A stretch of DNA of 64,000 nt from Ruminococcus sp. GTDB lineage: Bacteria; Bacillota; Clostridia; Oscillospirales; Ruminococcaceae. The stretch lies in the NCBI GenBank assembly GCA_021199305.1, contig JAJQIH010000016.1, forward strand, positions 1-64,000. The letters run 5' to 3'. Positions 48,072 to 57,575 of this stretch are shown here, piece after piece. Both the position numbers and the translations under genes were made by a program. A model generated the notes under the pieces. The model did not search any database. It was not told the origin of the DNA and was given only the letters and a program-made list of their open reading frames with translations. Each line of letters starts with the position of its first letter. The first letter of the stretch is position 1.

Positions 48072-49226
48072 TTAAAGGGTTCTGACTCTTATAACGTCAG
48101 CGGTAGCCTTTAAAGCTTCAACGTCAACGCTTCCTGTAATATCAATCATTGAATATGCGTATTCGCCCTTTGACTTGTGTACGAAGTTTTCAATGTTAGC
48201 TCCGTCCTTGCTGATGATTGCAGTAATCTTTGTAATAAACTCAGGAACGTTCTTGTGCATAATGCAAACCATTACGTCGCCCGTCTTGTTAAGCTCAACA
48301 TTCGGGAAGTTTACAGAGTTTACAATGTTTCCGTTTTCGATGTAATCAATAAGCTCTCTTGAAGCCATAACAGCGCAGTTGTCCTCAGATTCAGGAGTAG
48401 AAGCTCCAAGATGAGGAATTGCAACAACGCCTTCAACGCCTATTACCTCGTCGTTCGGGAAGTCTGTTACGTACTTTGCAAGCTTGCCGCTTCCTAGTGC
48501 TTCAATTACAGCAGATGTGTCAACAAGCTCTCCTCTTGCGAAATTTAAAAGTCTTGCGCCGTCTTTCATCTTAGCGAAAACGTCAGCGTTAATTGAGCCT
48601 TTTGTTTCTGAGTTGTATGGAAGGTGAAGCGAGAGGTAATCAGCCTTGCTGTAAACCTCGTCAACGTCCTTTACAACAGTTACCTGCGGCTTTAAGTGAA
48701 GTGCTGCTGATACTGAAAGGAACGGGTCGTAGCCTATTACGTTCATACCCAGCGAAACCGCAACGTTTGCGAGCTTTCCGCCGATTGCTCCAAGACCTAC
48801 AAGTCCTAAAGTCTTACCCATAATTTCAGGTCCGACAAACTGGCTCTTTCCTTTTTCAACCATCTTGCCAACCTCTGCTCCGTTGCCCTTTAAGCCCTTT
48901 GCCCATTCGATAGCCTCAGATACCTTACGGGAGGAAATCAAAAGTCCGAGCACAGCAAGCTCTTTTACTGCGTTAGCGTTAGCGCCAGGAGTATTGAAAA
49001 CACAGATTCCCTTTTCAGCGCAGTCGGCAACAGGAATATTGTTTACTCCTGCTCCTGCTCTCGCAATAGCAAGAAGATTGTCGTCAAATTCCATATCATG
49101 CATAGAAGCTGAACGAACAATTATAGCGTCAGGCGACTGTACGTCGTCAGAAACCTCGTACTTTGCCTTGTCAAAAAGGTCTGTTCCGCAAGCCGCAATC
49201 TTATTAAGCTTTTTAATCTTATACAT
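48072..49226 (-). CDS. D-3-phosphoglycerate dehydrogenase
   Basis: 384 residues, the short SerA type with a C-terminal ACT domain (about 315-384). It oxidises 3-phosphoglycerate to 3-phosphohydroxypyruvate, the first step of serine synthesis. The NAD-binding GxGxxG (GLGAIGGKLANVAVSLGM) and the substrate motifs RSASMHDM and ARGELVDT are present, with the catalytic His in IPHLG. The ACT domain suggests serine feedback. It follows serC by 22 bases. Confidence 0.95.
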   Translation of the reverse strand: MYKIKKLNKIAACGTDLFDKAKYEVSDDVQSPDAIIVRSASMHDMEFDDNLLAIARAGAGVNNIPVADCAEKGICVFNTPGANANAVKELAVLGLLISSRKVSEAIEWAKGLKGNGAEVGKMVEKGKSQFVGPEIMGKTLGLVGLGAIGGKLANVAVSLGMNVIGYDPFLSVSAALHLKPQVTVVKDVDEVYSKADYLSLHLPYNSETKGSINADVFAKMKDGARLLNFARGELVDTSAVIEALGSGKLAKYVTDFPNDEVIGVEGVVAIPHLGASTPESEDNCAVMASRELIDYIENGNIVNSVNFPNVELNKTGDVMVCIMHKNVPEFITKITAIISKDGANIENFVHKSKGEYAYSMIDITGSVDVEALKATADVIRVRTL

Positions 49227-49248
49227 TTATATACCACCTTTGTATCAA

Positions 49249-50331
49249 TTAAGCGTTTTCAGCCTCAAACTTCTTCATAAACTCAACAAGCTTCTTTACG
49301 CCCTCAATTGGCATAGCGTTGTAAATAGAAGCTCTCATACCGCCAACAGTTCTGTGGCCCTTCAGGTTTTCAAATCCAGCAGCCTTAGCTTCCTTGATAA
49401 ACTTAGCGTCAAGCTCATCGTTTCCGGTTACAAACGGTACGTTCATAAGCGATCTGCTTTCCTTTTCAACAGTACCCTTGAAAAGCTTGCTCTCGTCTAA
49501 GAAGTCGTAAAGGATCTTTGCCTTTTCGATGTTGATTTCCTTTCTCTTTTCAAGTCCGCCTGTCTTTAAAAGCCACTTGAATACCTTGCCGCAAATATAA
49601 ATTCCGTAGCAAGGAGGAGTGTTGTAAAGTGAATCAGCGTCAGCCTGAGTTTTCCACTTAACCATTGTTGGAGTTCCCTCTAAAACGTCGTCTGTGATTA
49701 GGTCCTCACGGATGATTGCAATAACAACGCCAGCAGGTCCTACATTCTTCTGAACGCCTGCGTAGATAACGCCGTACTTTGTAACGTCAACAGGCTCTGA
49801 AAGGAAGCATGACGACTGGTCAGCTACTAAAAGCTTTCCCTTTGTATCAGGTAAAGTCTTGTACTTTGTTCCGTAAATTGTGTTATTCTCACAAATGTAA
49901 ACGTAATCCATATCGTCAGTAATCGGAAGATCGCTTACATCAGGTATGTATGAGAAGGTCTTGTCTGCGCTTGAAGCAAGCTCAACAGCTTCGCCGTAAA
50001 TCTTAGCCTCAGCAAAAGCCTTCTTTGACCATTGACCTGTTAAAATATAACCTGCCTTGCGATTTTTCATAAGGTTCATCGGAACTGCTGCAAACTGCAT
50101 TGAAGCTCCGCCCTGTAAAAACAGAACCTTGTAGTTGTCAGGAATGTTCATAAGCTCTCTCAGATCAGCTTCCGCCTCTTTGATAATCTGGTCGAAAACC
50201 TTTGAGCGGTGGCTCATTTCCATTACGCTCATTCCACATCCCTTGTAATCAAGCATTTCGTCAGCAGCTTCTTTTAATACCTCTTCCGGCAAAACTGCTG
50301 GTCCTGCACTGAAATTGTAAACTCTTGACAT
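49249..50331 (-). CDS. Phosphoserine aminotransferase
   Basis: 360 residues, full length. A PLP enzyme converting phosphohydroxypyruvate and glutamate to phosphoserine. The N-terminal VYNFSAGPAVLPEEVLKEA, GYILTGQWSKKAF, and the PLP-lysine in YAGVQKNVGPAG are diagnostic. It is read with serA, so the window holds two of three serine steps; serB is not here. Confidence 0.97.
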   Translation of the reverse strand: MSRVYNFSAGPAVLPEEVLKEAADEMLDYKGCGMSVMEMSHRSKVFDQIIKEAEADLRELMNIPDNYKVLFLQGGASMQFAAVPMNLMKNRKAGYILTGQWSKKAFAEAKIYGEAVELASSADKTFSYIPDVSDLPITDDMDYVYICENNTIYGTKYKTLPDTKGKLLVADQSSCFLSEPVDVTKYGVIYAGVQKNVGPAGVVIAIIREDLITDDVLEGTPTMVKWKTQADADSLYNTPPCYGIYICGKVFKWLLKTGGLEKRKEINIEKAKILYDFLDESKLFKGTVEKESRSLMNVPFVTGNDELDAKFIKEAKAAGFENLKGHRTVGGMRASIYNAMPIEGVKKLVEFMKKFEAENA

Positions 50332-50394
50332 ATTAAAGCCCTCCTATTGGTAAAAATACTTCTGGTAAGATACACCCTTACACTAAACATATTA

Positions 50395-50423
50395 ATTTTA
50401 TCACTTTATTTCGCTAAAGTCAA
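50395..50423 (-). promoter_or_regulatory. Predicted promoter of serC-serA
   Basis: On the minus strand TTGACT, 17-base spacer, TAAAAT, about 65 bases before serC. Confidence 0.65.
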
Positions 50424-50464
50424 GCAATCCGCGTAAAAATAGGGTATCTTTTGCAAAAACAAAT

Positions 50465-50493
50465 GGACACCGCCCTTTTTCAATGCGATGTCC
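50465..50493 (-). terminator. Terminator of the second htrA gene
   Basis: On the minus strand GGACATCGC, about 11-nt loop, GCGGTGTCC (one G-T pair), then ATTTGTTTTTG. Confidence 0.75.
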
Positions 50494-50538
50494 AATATAT
50501 CATAAACCCTCAGATGCCGTGGCAGCGACATTTCAGGT

Positions 50539-52080
50539 TTAGTAGCCCCAGTTAAACGAGCTGTTCGTCGTCGCTTCTGTTGTATCTTCTGTTGTTGTTT
50601 CTGCGGTAGCTTCACCGAGCGTTACCTCAACGTCAATTCTGCTTCCATCTCTGTAAAGCGAAATTGTAATGGTATCTCCTGCGCTGTAGGTGTTCTTGAT
50701 CTCGTTGAACTCATCGATGCTGGTGATAAGCTGACCTTCGATTCCTACAATAACATCTCCGACTTCAATTCCTGCTTCCTCAGCAGCAGAGCCGCTTTCA
50801 ACAGATACTACTTGAAAGCCCTGTGGAATGCCATAGTATTCAGAATAAAATTCGGAAATATCGCTTCCGCTTATTCCAAGCAGCGGTCTGCCTGTAACGT
50901 AACCGTTTTCAATAAGCTCCTCTGCTATTGGCAGAGCGTCGTCGATAGGAATTGCAAAGCCTAAGTTCTCGCCGTAGGTTGAAGAAATTTTAGCTGATGT
51001 AATTCCTACAACCTGACCGTAAGCGTTAAGTAATGCGCCGCCTGAGTTACCGCTGTTTATTGCAGCGTCCGTCTGAATAAGAGTCAATGTTTTATCTTCT
51101 ATAGTAAGCTCTCTGTCAAGCGCTGAAATAATTCCTGATGTTACTGTATTTGCAAGTGCCTGACTTAAAGGATTTCCTATAACTATTGCCGCTTCGCCAA
51201 CTCTCAGCTCAGAGGATTTTCCAAATTCAACTGGTGTAAGTCCTGTCTTGTCAATTTTAATAACTGCAATGTCCGTCTGTGAATCTATTCCGACAATTTC
51301 AGCGTCAATGCCGTTGTCCGAATCGTCTGCGAAAACAACCTGAACGCTTGTCGCATCGCTTACAACGTGTGCGTTTGTGAGGATGTATCCGTCTTCGCTC
51401 ATTATAATTCCTGTACCGCTTCCTGTTCCGTTAGAGAAGATACAGGAAATTCCAACGATAGAATCTGAAACCTGATCTACAATATCAGGTATTGTCATAG
51501 CGTCCTCAGGAGCTGAAAGCTGATAAATTGTCGGAAGCTCTTTATCCTCGTTTGTTGTGCTTTCTTCCTCTGTGCTGTTGGATTCTGTCGTTTCAGCCTG
51601 AGATGAATCTGACGTAGTCGTTGATGTTGCAGTTCCTATATTTCCAGGCGATATAAGATTATAGCCTATAACACAGGTAGCTACAATTGCCAATACGCAG
51701 CAAACTGAAATAATTGCCGTTAAAACTCTTCTTTGCTTCTGACCCTTCTTATCTGCGTTCGGGTCGTAAGACATACTGTTTACCGTCTGCTGTGAATACT
51801 CCGAATAATTTGAATATTGCGGCGGTGTCTGAACCGGTGGGTTTTGTGGGTCTTGCTGTGCGTTCTGATTATAACCCTGCTGAGCGTTCTGGTTATAGCT
51901 TTGCTGTGAAGGCTGTGTCGGCTGTTCGCCATAAGAATCATTATTGCCCTCTACTACATAAGCTGAGCTTTGCTGATTGTCGTTTGCATTTTGCTCTGAA
52001 TCTGAATTTGCGTTGTTGTCTGGCTTGTTGTTAAAGTCGTTTTCAAAGCCATTGTTGTTATTTCTCTCGTCATCTATCAT
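50539..52080 (-). CDS. HtrA/DegP-type membrane serine protease, long N-terminus
   Basis: 513 residues. The first 115 residues are a low-complexity Asn/Gln/Pro-rich cytoplasmic region with repeats like NAQQGYNQ; a membrane helix follows (about 118-142), then a Ser/Thr/Glu linker, the S1C protease domain (about 195-375) and a PDZ domain (about 385-480). The triad is intact: His238 (TNAHVV), Asp270 (QTDIAVIK), Ser346 (NSGNSGGAL). It is a second HtrA beside the one at 9845-11113, here without a two-component system. The function should be outer-face protein quality control. Confidence 0.93.
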   Translation of the reverse strand: MIDDERNNNNGFENDFNNKPDNNANSDSEQNANDNQQSSAYVVEGNNDSYGEQPTQPSQQSYNQNAQQGYNQNAQQDPQNPPVQTPPQYSNYSEYSQQTVNSMSYDPNADKKGQKQRRVLTAIISVCCVLAIVATCVIGYNLISPGNIGTATSTTTSDSSQAETTESNSTEEESTTNEDKELPTIYQLSAPEDAMTIPDIVDQVSDSIVGISCIFSNGTGSGTGIIMSEDGYILTNAHVVSDATSVQVVFADDSDNGIDAEIVGIDSQTDIAVIKIDKTGLTPVEFGKSSELRVGEAAIVIGNPLSQALANTVTSGIISALDRELTIEDKTLTLIQTDAAINSGNSGGALLNAYGQVVGITSAKISSTYGENLGFAIPIDDALPIAEELIENGYVTGRPLLGISGSDISEFYSEYYGIPQGFQVVSVESGSAAEEAGIEVGDVIVGIEGQLITSIDEFNEIKNTYSAGDTITISLYRDGSRIDVEVTLGEATAETTTEDTTEATTNSSFNWGY

Positions 52081-52212
52081 AAATATACCTCCAAATAATT
52101 TAAGGTCTAAAAAAGAGGCGCAATCAAGAACTGGTCCATTAAGCCTCCGTTAAGGTTAATTATACCGTTGATTGTGAAAACCATATGATAGGTTTGTAGA
52201 TTTTTAAGGTAC

Positions 52213-52241
52213 TTGAATTATTTTTGTTTTCGTGCTACTAT
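52213..52241 (+). promoter_or_regulatory. Predicted sigma-A promoter
   Basis: TTGAAT (52213-52218), 17-base spacer, TACTAT (52236-52241), 46 bases before the radical SAM gene. Confidence 0.6.
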
Positions 52242-52287
52242 ATTTATGGACTAAAAGTCCCAGAAATTTTCAAAGGGTGATTTTACT

Positions 52288-52893
52288 ATGATGAACATAA
52301 CTTATGTGCTTGAAAACAAGCTTTATATCAATCTTACCAACAAGTGCCCCTGCTCCTGTATCTTTTGCATCAGAAAAAACGGCGACGGCGCTTATGGTTC
52401 TGACAGCTTGTGGCTTGACCACCAACCGAGCGAGGATGAGGTAATTGCAAGCCTTGCAAAGGAAGATCTTGACAGCTTTGATGAGATAATCTTCTGCGGC
52501 TTTGGCGAACCTACAGCCGAGCTTGAAATTATAAAGGCAGCTGCAAAATATCTCAGAGAGAACACATCCACAAAAATCAGAATAAACACAAACGGCCTGA
52601 CCGACTTGATTTACGGCAGAGAAAATACGATTGACGAGCTTAAAGGACTTTTCGATACCGTTTCCATTTCGCTGAACGCCTCGGACGCCAAGGAATACTG
52701 CCGTGTTACAAATCCGAAGTTCGGCGAGCAGGCATTTGATTGTATGATTAAATTTGCCACTCGTGCAAAGGATCTTTTTGACAGCGTTATTTTATCGGTA
52801 GTAGACGTTATAAGCGAGGAAGAAATTCAAAAATGCGAGCTTCTGACAAAGTCGCTCGGTATTCCTCTGAGGGTCAGAAAATACGCTGAATAA
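52288..52893 (+). CDS. Radical SAM protein, TatD-associated type
   Basis: 201 residues, short for the superfamily. The iron-sulfur motif CxxxCxxC reads CPCSCIFC (near residue 20-27), followed by GFGEPT (SAM-binding GGE-like motif), RINTNGL and SISLNASDAKEY. This matches the small TatD-linked radical SAM family whose reaction is unknown. TatD itself is not in the window. The first of two adjacent ATG codons is taken, with AAAGGG 9 bases upstream. It precedes the MraY-like gene by 66 bases and may share its transcript. Confidence 0.82.
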   Translation: MMNITYVLENKLYINLTNKCPCSCIFCIRKNGDGAYGSDSLWLDHQPSEDEVIASLAKEDLDSFDEIIFCGFGEPTAELEIIKAAAKYLRENTSTKIRINTNGLTDLIYGRENTIDELKGLFDTVSISLNASDAKEYCRVTNPKFGEQAFDCMIKFATRAKDLFDSVILSVVDVISEEEIQKCELLTKSLGIPLRVRKYAE

Positions 52894-52959
52894 GCTTGCA
52901 ATAACTCGGTCGGTGTGCTACAATATTTAAGGCAAATGTAACTTCAGGAGGATCAAAAA

Positions 52960-53940
52960 ATGCTTAAAAACTTAATTCCGTCCGCTTATGAAAGCATCTA
53001 CTACGGACTGTTTATTCTTTGCGGATTTTTTATACCGTTTCTTTCAATCAGAGTGTTTAAAAATATTCTTCCAAGGGATAAGGGAAGAGATTTCGCCTTA
53101 AACGGCAAGCTTTCAGAGGGCAAGCCGAGAGGAGCAGGACTTCTGATGTTCACCTCCTTTATTATAACGGTTGCGCTTTTTGTTCCGCTTACCGTAGAGC
53201 TTATAATTTACATTGCTTTTATTTATCTTGAAATGCTCAGCGGCTATCTTGACGACAGCGCTGCAATTCCGTGGGGAAGGGTTAAAAAGGGCCTTATCGA
53301 CCTTGTAGTTTCTGTTGGAATCTCCGCCACCTACTGCGTTTACAATGAGCCGACTGTAAAGCTCGCGCTTGTCGGTGTCAGCTTTACGCTGCCGACAGTT
53401 GTGTATATAGTTCTGGGTGCAGCTTTGGTCTGGGGTTCGATAAATGTAACAAACTGCTCTGACGGAGTTGACGGACTTTGCGGAAGCTTAAGCATTATTT
53501 CCCTCGCCACAGTTTTTATTCTGATGCAAAATATGATAAATCTCGGCGAGGAAGCGGACGATTTCAGACTTATTATTCTGTCTGCAATTTTAATGCTGAT
53601 AGCGTATTTGTGGTATAATACCTCGCCTAGCGTTATGCTGATGGGCGACGCTGGTTCCCGTGCGCTGGGAGTTCTTATTGCCCTTTCGGCTATGAAGCTC
53701 GGCTCGCCGCTGCTGTTCCTGATTTTTGCATTTATGCTTATAATCGACGGAGGCTTAAGCCTTCTCAAGATTTCCTGCATCAAGTTTTTAAAAATGAAGA
53801 ACTTTATGAAAAACATCAGAACGCCGATTCACGACCATATGAGAAAGAATAACGGCTGGAGCGATACACAGGTGGTAACCCGCTTTTCAATCGTTCAGGG
53901 AGTAATTTCACTCGCTCTGATCGGCTTTTTAACAAGATAA
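52960..53940 (+). CDS. MraY-like polyprenyl-phosphate sugar-1-phosphate transferase
   Basis: 326 residues with about ten membrane helices. Family motifs are present in order: SGYLDDSAAIPWG (catalytic Asp pair), NCSDGVDGLCG, MGDAGSRALG (Mg-binding Asp) and PIHDHMRKNNGWSDTQVV, close to the MraY-type histidine loop (MraY: PIHHHFE). It therefore sits nearer to MraY than to WecA/TagO. It could act in peptidoglycan synthesis or on another UDP-sugar. It lies outside any division cluster. AGGAGGA precedes the ATG; pssA and psd follow 41 and 0 bases later. Confidence 0.82.
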   Translation: MLKNLIPSAYESIYYGLFILCGFFIPFLSIRVFKNILPRDKGRDFALNGKLSEGKPRGAGLLMFTSFIITVALFVPLTVELIIYIAFIYLEMLSGYLDDSAAIPWGRVKKGLIDLVVSVGISATYCVYNEPTVKLALVGVSFTLPTVVYIVLGAALVWGSINVTNCSDGVDGLCGSLSIISLATVFILMQNMINLGEEADDFRLIILSAILMLIAYLWYNTSPSVMLMGDAGSRALGVLIALSAMKLGSPLLFLIFAFMLIIDGGLSLLKISCIKFLKMKNFMKNIRTPIHDHMRKNNGWSDTQVVTRFSIVQGVISLALIGFLTR

Positions 53941-53981
53941 ACAACAGATAACAGGGAGAAAAATACAGGGAGAGAAAAACA

Positions 53982-54623
53982 ATGCTGGGGTTTTATAATT
54001 ACACGGTCATACTGACCTACTTGGGACTTGCTTCTTCAATTTTTGGAATCACACAGGTAATTGAAGTCTACAAAGGACACGGCAACTATTCGATTGCGTT
54101 TTTATGTCTTTTGATTTCAGGACTGTGCGATTTGTTTGACGGAAGAATTGCAAGAATGAAAAAGGACAGAACCGACAGAGAAAAGGTTTTCGGTATTCAG
54201 ATAGATTCGCTTTGCGACCTGATTTTCTTTGGCGTATTTCCGGCAATTCTCGGCTACTCGTTTGGTATGAATCACGGACTGGGTCTCATTGCAGCGATTG
54301 CGATAGTTTTGTCGGCTGTAATTCGTCTTGGCTACTTTAATACCGTCGAGCAGGAGCGTCAGTCACAAACGCAGGAAAAGCGTCACGATTACAGAGGACT
54401 TCCCGTTACGTCGGTAGCTATAATTCTGCCGATTATTTACATAGCGGGCGGCGGACTTTTAGGGAGAACCTTCCCGTTCGTTTTTCAGATTTGCCTTATT
54501 GTTATAAGCGCGCTGTTCCTTATAAAGTTCAGAGTTAAAAAGCCGCAGATTTTCGGAGTTTTGCTGCTTTTGTTAATTGGCGTTCTTATCCTTATAGGCT
54601 TCTTTCAGGGGAGATTACGATAA
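53982..54623 (+). CDS. CDP-diacylglycerol-serine O-phosphatidyltransferase
   Basis: 213 residues, six to eight membrane helices, CDP-alcohol phosphotransferase family. The signature DGRIAR...GIQIDSLCD fits DGx2AR..Gx3Dx3D, though the spacing between AR and G is 12 rather than 8 residues. It joins CDP-diacylglycerol and serine. Its stop overlaps the psd start by one base, which supports the serine specificity. The gene is preceded by the MraY-like gene. Confidence 0.88.
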   Translation: MLGFYNYTVILTYLGLASSIFGITQVIEVYKGHGNYSIAFLCLLISGLCDLFDGRIARMKKDRTDREKVFGIQIDSLCDLIFFGVFPAILGYSFGMNHGLGLIAAIAIVLSAVIRLGYFNTVEQERQSQTQEKRHDYRGLPVTSVAIILPIIYIAGGGLLGRTFPFVFQICLIVISALFLIKFRVKKPQIFGVLLLLLIGVLILIGFFQGRLR

Positions 54624-55456
54624 TGGCACTTAAAATAAACCGTGAAACAACAGCGCAGGATAAATTTCTAAAAACAGTTTACGGTAACGCTTTTCTGCGC
54701 TCACTTATAAAGCCGTTTACCTGTCCCGCTTTCTCTGCTTTTTCGGGCAAGCTTTTAAGCTGCCCTTTATCAGGACTGCTAATAAAGCCCTTCATTTCGG
54801 CTAATAAGATTGATATGAGCGATTACGAGGCGAAAGATTACACCTCCTTTAACGACTTTTTTACAAGGAAGGTTAAAGCTGGCGCCCGACCGATTGACAA
54901 GTCGGCTAAGATTATTTCGCCCTGCGACGGAAAAGCGACCGCCTATAAAATCTCAACAACAGGCGTGTTTAAAATCAAAGGCTCCTTCTACGATTTGTAT
55001 TCGCTTACAAGAAGCGAGAAAATCGCCAACCGCTTTAACGGAGGAACGGCTGTTATTATTCGCCTTTGCGTCGACAACTACCACCGCTACTGCTACCCGA
55101 TTTCAGGAATAAAGTCGAAAAACAAAAAGATTGGCGGCTTCTTGCACACGGTAAATCCGGCGGCTCTTGATCATATCAAGGTCTTTTGTGAGAACTCGAG
55201 AGAGTGCTGCGTTATAAGAAATAAGGACGTCTGTGTGGCGCAAATTGAAGTCGGAGCGCTGATGGTTGGTAAAATTTCAAACAATACGCCCGACAGAGCG
55301 AGTGTCAGAAAGGGCGAGGAAAAGGGCTACTTTGAGTTTGGCGGCTCGACAATCGTCCTGCTTATAAACGGCTGCAATGTCAGGGAAGAGCTTATAAACA
55401 ACACCAGACACGGCTTTGAAACAATCATTAAACAAGGCGAAGCAATTTCATTTTGA
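54623..55456 (+). CDS. Phosphatidylserine decarboxylase
   Basis: 277 residues. It converts phosphatidylserine to phosphatidylethanolamine. The self-cleavage site near the C-terminus reads FGGSTIV, corresponding to LGST of other enzymes; the serine becomes the pyruvoyl cofactor. Catalytic His in DNYHRY is also present. It overlaps pssA (TAATG) and ends three bases after the start of the pullulanase frame. Confidence 0.93.
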   Translation: MALKINRETTAQDKFLKTVYGNAFLRSLIKPFTCPAFSAFSGKLLSCPLSGLLIKPFISANKIDMSDYEAKDYTSFNDFFTRKVKAGARPIDKSAKIISPCDGKATAYKISTTGVFKIKGSFYDLYSLTRSEKIANRFNGGTAVIIRLCVDNYHRYCYPISGIKSKNKKIGGFLHTVNPAALDHIKVFCENSRECCVIRNKDVCVAQIEVGALMVGKISNNTPDRASVRKGEEKGYFEFGGSTIVLLINGCNVREELINNTRHGFETIIKQGEAISF

Positions 55457-55470
55457 CAGGAGAGTTTTTT

Positions 55471-57411
55471 GTGGATGCAATTTCAAATTTCGAGGAATTT
55501 GACAAATATAATACCTATTACGGCAACGACCTGGGCGCCATTATTGACGGGGATATAACCCGATTCAAGGTATGGAGCCCTTGTTCTTATTGTGTGTTTA
55601 TAAATATTTACGCCGATGGCGAGGGACAGAATCTTGTCGAAACGCTGCCAATGCGAAGAATTGAAAACGGCGTCTGGTATATTGAGTTTGCAAGAAGCCT
55701 TGACGGCTATTTTTATACCTACACCTATGAGTACGATATGAAGCGGTTCGAGGGTACCGACGTTTACGCTAAAGCCTGCGGAATCAACGGCAAGCGAAGC
55801 GCTGTTGTTGACCTTGGTACAACCAACCCTGACGGCTGGGAGGAGCATAAACGCCCGAAACTTAATTCTCACACCGATGCTATAATTTACGAAGCACACG
55901 TGCGGGATTTTTCTATCGACCCTTCAAGCGGCGTCAGCGAGCAAAACAGGGGAAAGTTTTTAGCCTTTACAGAAAAGAAAACCACCTGTGGCAGCTCGGC
56001 GACCTGCCTTTCGCACCTTAAAGCGCTGGGAGTTACGCACGTTCAGCTTCTACCGATTTTCGATTTCTGCACAGTTGACGAAGCTCACCCGGAAAAGCGT
56101 GAGTACAACTGGGGGTACGACCCGCTCAATTATAACTGCCCGGAGGGGTCCTATTCGACAAATCCTTACGACCCGAAGTGCCGTATAAGAGAGCTTAAAC
56201 AGCTTATTATGGCGCTCCACGAGGCTGGTATCGGCGTTGTTATGGACGTCGTTTACAACCACACCTACTTTACCGAAAAGTCTGCGTTTCACCTCGCTCA
56301 GCCGTATTACTACCACCGCACAAAAATGGGCAGGTTCACAAACGGCTCCGGCTGTGGCAACGAAACGGCGAGCGACCACAAAATGATGCAGAAATTCATC
56401 CTCGACTCGGTGCTTTACTGGGCGAGGGAATACAAGCTTGACGGCTTTCGCTTCGACCTGATGGGTCTTATCGACATCGACACCGTAAACCTGATACGTG
56501 ACAAGCTTAACGAGCTTGACCCCTCAATTTTAATGTACGGCGAAGGCTGGACGGGCGGCGAAAGCGCCCTCAACGCTACAAAGCTCAGCTACAAATTCAA
56601 CAGCTACAGCTTCGGGAGAGTCGGACTATTTAACGACAATCTGCGTGATGCAGTCAAGGGCAGCACTTTCGACACCGCAAATAAAGGCTACGTCAGCGGA
56701 AATTTCTACGAAACTACTATCGTCAAGCGTGGACTTGTCGGAAGCGTTCCGCACCACGATATTGACGGCTATATGGAAGCCTGCTGGGCGTTCGAGCCAA
56801 CGCAAGCTATAAACTATGTCGAGGCGCACGACAACCTCACCCTCTGGGATAAGCTTTCAATTTGCGGCGCTGAGTTTTCGGATGCTGAGCGTGTCGCAAT
56901 GGATAAGCTGTCGGCCGCTTTGGTGATGTTCTCGCAGGGCATTCCTTTTTTGCAGCTGGGGCAGGACTTTTTACGAAGCAAGCCGAGGCCGAACGTGCCA
57001 GCGGACGCGAAGCTTAACGAGCGGTACGAGTGGGACAGCTACAACTCACCCGACTTCACCAACAGCATAAAATGGCAGCAAAAGGACGAGAACAAGGCGG
57101 TATTTAACTACTACCGCGCGCTGATACGCTTTCGAAAGGCGCATCCGCTCTTTCGGCTTTCAAGCAAACAAGAGATAGACCAGCGAATTTCCTTCCCCGA
57201 TTCGGGCGACTTAAACATCATTATCGAGCGGCTTGAGGGTGAGGGTGAAGCACTCTATCTTGTTGTGAATCCGTATACAGAAAAGCGAACCACTCACATT
57301 GGCGTTTCTTACAGGATTATCTTTGATGAGAAAGGCCGTGAGCAGGAGGAGATTTTAAGCGGCGAGGTGACTGTACCGCCGCTGTGTGCTATTGTTTTAA
57401 GACAAGTATAA
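55471..57411 (+). CDS. Type I pullulanase (GH13_14)
   Basis: 646 residues from a GTG (55471) with GGAG 8 bases upstream; a TTG six codons earlier has no site. Layout: N-terminal CBM48-like domain (about 25-120), GH13 barrel (about 135-540), C-terminal beta domain. The type I signature YNWGYDPLNY and the catalytic residues in DGFRFDLMG (nucleophile), YGEGWTGG (acid/base) and EAHDNLTLWD are present. It hydrolyses alpha-1,6 branch points of pullulan, starch limit dextrins and glycogen. No signal peptide, so cytoplasmic. It begins 14 bases after psd, an unexpected partner. Ends at a strong terminator. Confidence 0.93.
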   Translation: MDAISNFEEFDKYNTYYGNDLGAIIDGDITRFKVWSPCSYCVFINIYADGEGQNLVETLPMRRIENGVWYIEFARSLDGYFYTYTYEYDMKRFEGTDVYAKACGINGKRSAVVDLGTTNPDGWEEHKRPKLNSHTDAIIYEAHVRDFSIDPSSGVSEQNRGKFLAFTEKKTTCGSSATCLSHLKALGVTHVQLLPIFDFCTVDEAHPEKREYNWGYDPLNYNCPEGSYSTNPYDPKCRIRELKQLIMALHEAGIGVVMDVVYNHTYFTEKSAFHLAQPYYYHRTKMGRFTNGSGCGNETASDHKMMQKFILDSVLYWAREYKLDGFRFDLMGLIDIDTVNLIRDKLNELDPSILMYGEGWTGGESALNATKLSYKFNSYSFGRVGLFNDNLRDAVKGSTFDTANKGYVSGNFYETTIVKRGLVGSVPHHDIDGYMEACWAFEPTQAINYVEAHDNLTLWDKLSICGAEFSDAERVAMDKLSAALVMFSQGIPFLQLGQDFLRSKPRPNVPADAKLNERYEWDSYNSPDFTNSIKWQQKDENKAVFNYYRALIRFRKAHPLFRLSSKQEIDQRISFPDSGDLNIIIERLEGEGEALYLVVNPYTEKRTTHIGVSYRIIFDEKGREQEEILSGEVTVPPLCAIVLRQV

Positions 57412-57445
57412 GTACGGAGATACAACCCCGCCAATAAAAAACTAC

Positions 57446-57474
57446 AAGCGACTGTTATGCGGTCGCTTTTTTTG
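57446..57474 (+). terminator. Terminator of the pullulanase transcript
   Basis: AAGCGAC, 9-nt loop, GTCGCTT, then TTTTTT. Confidence 0.85.
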
Positions 57475-57510
57475 TGCCACAAAATACTAATACGACTTTC
57501 GGGTAAAAGA

Positions 57511-57540
57511 AAAAGGGAACGGATAAATCCGTTCCCTTTT
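57511..57540. terminator. Bidirectional terminator
   Basis: A perfect 13-bp stem AAAAGGGAACGGA / TCCGTTCCCTTTT with a TAAA loop and a T-rich flank on the minus strand. It ends the surface-protein gene. Confidence 0.92.
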
Positions 57541-57575
57541 AGTGTTGATTACTTACATTTATCTGGATAAGAAAT

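Noticed and set aside
50406..50615. 69-residue basic frame after the second htrA gene
   Set aside because: A shifted frame over the end of htrA and its terminator.
55483..56379. Long antisense frames within the pullulanase gene
   Set aside because: GC-rich codon bias of the sense gene creates them; sense strand encodes a complete GH13 enzyme.
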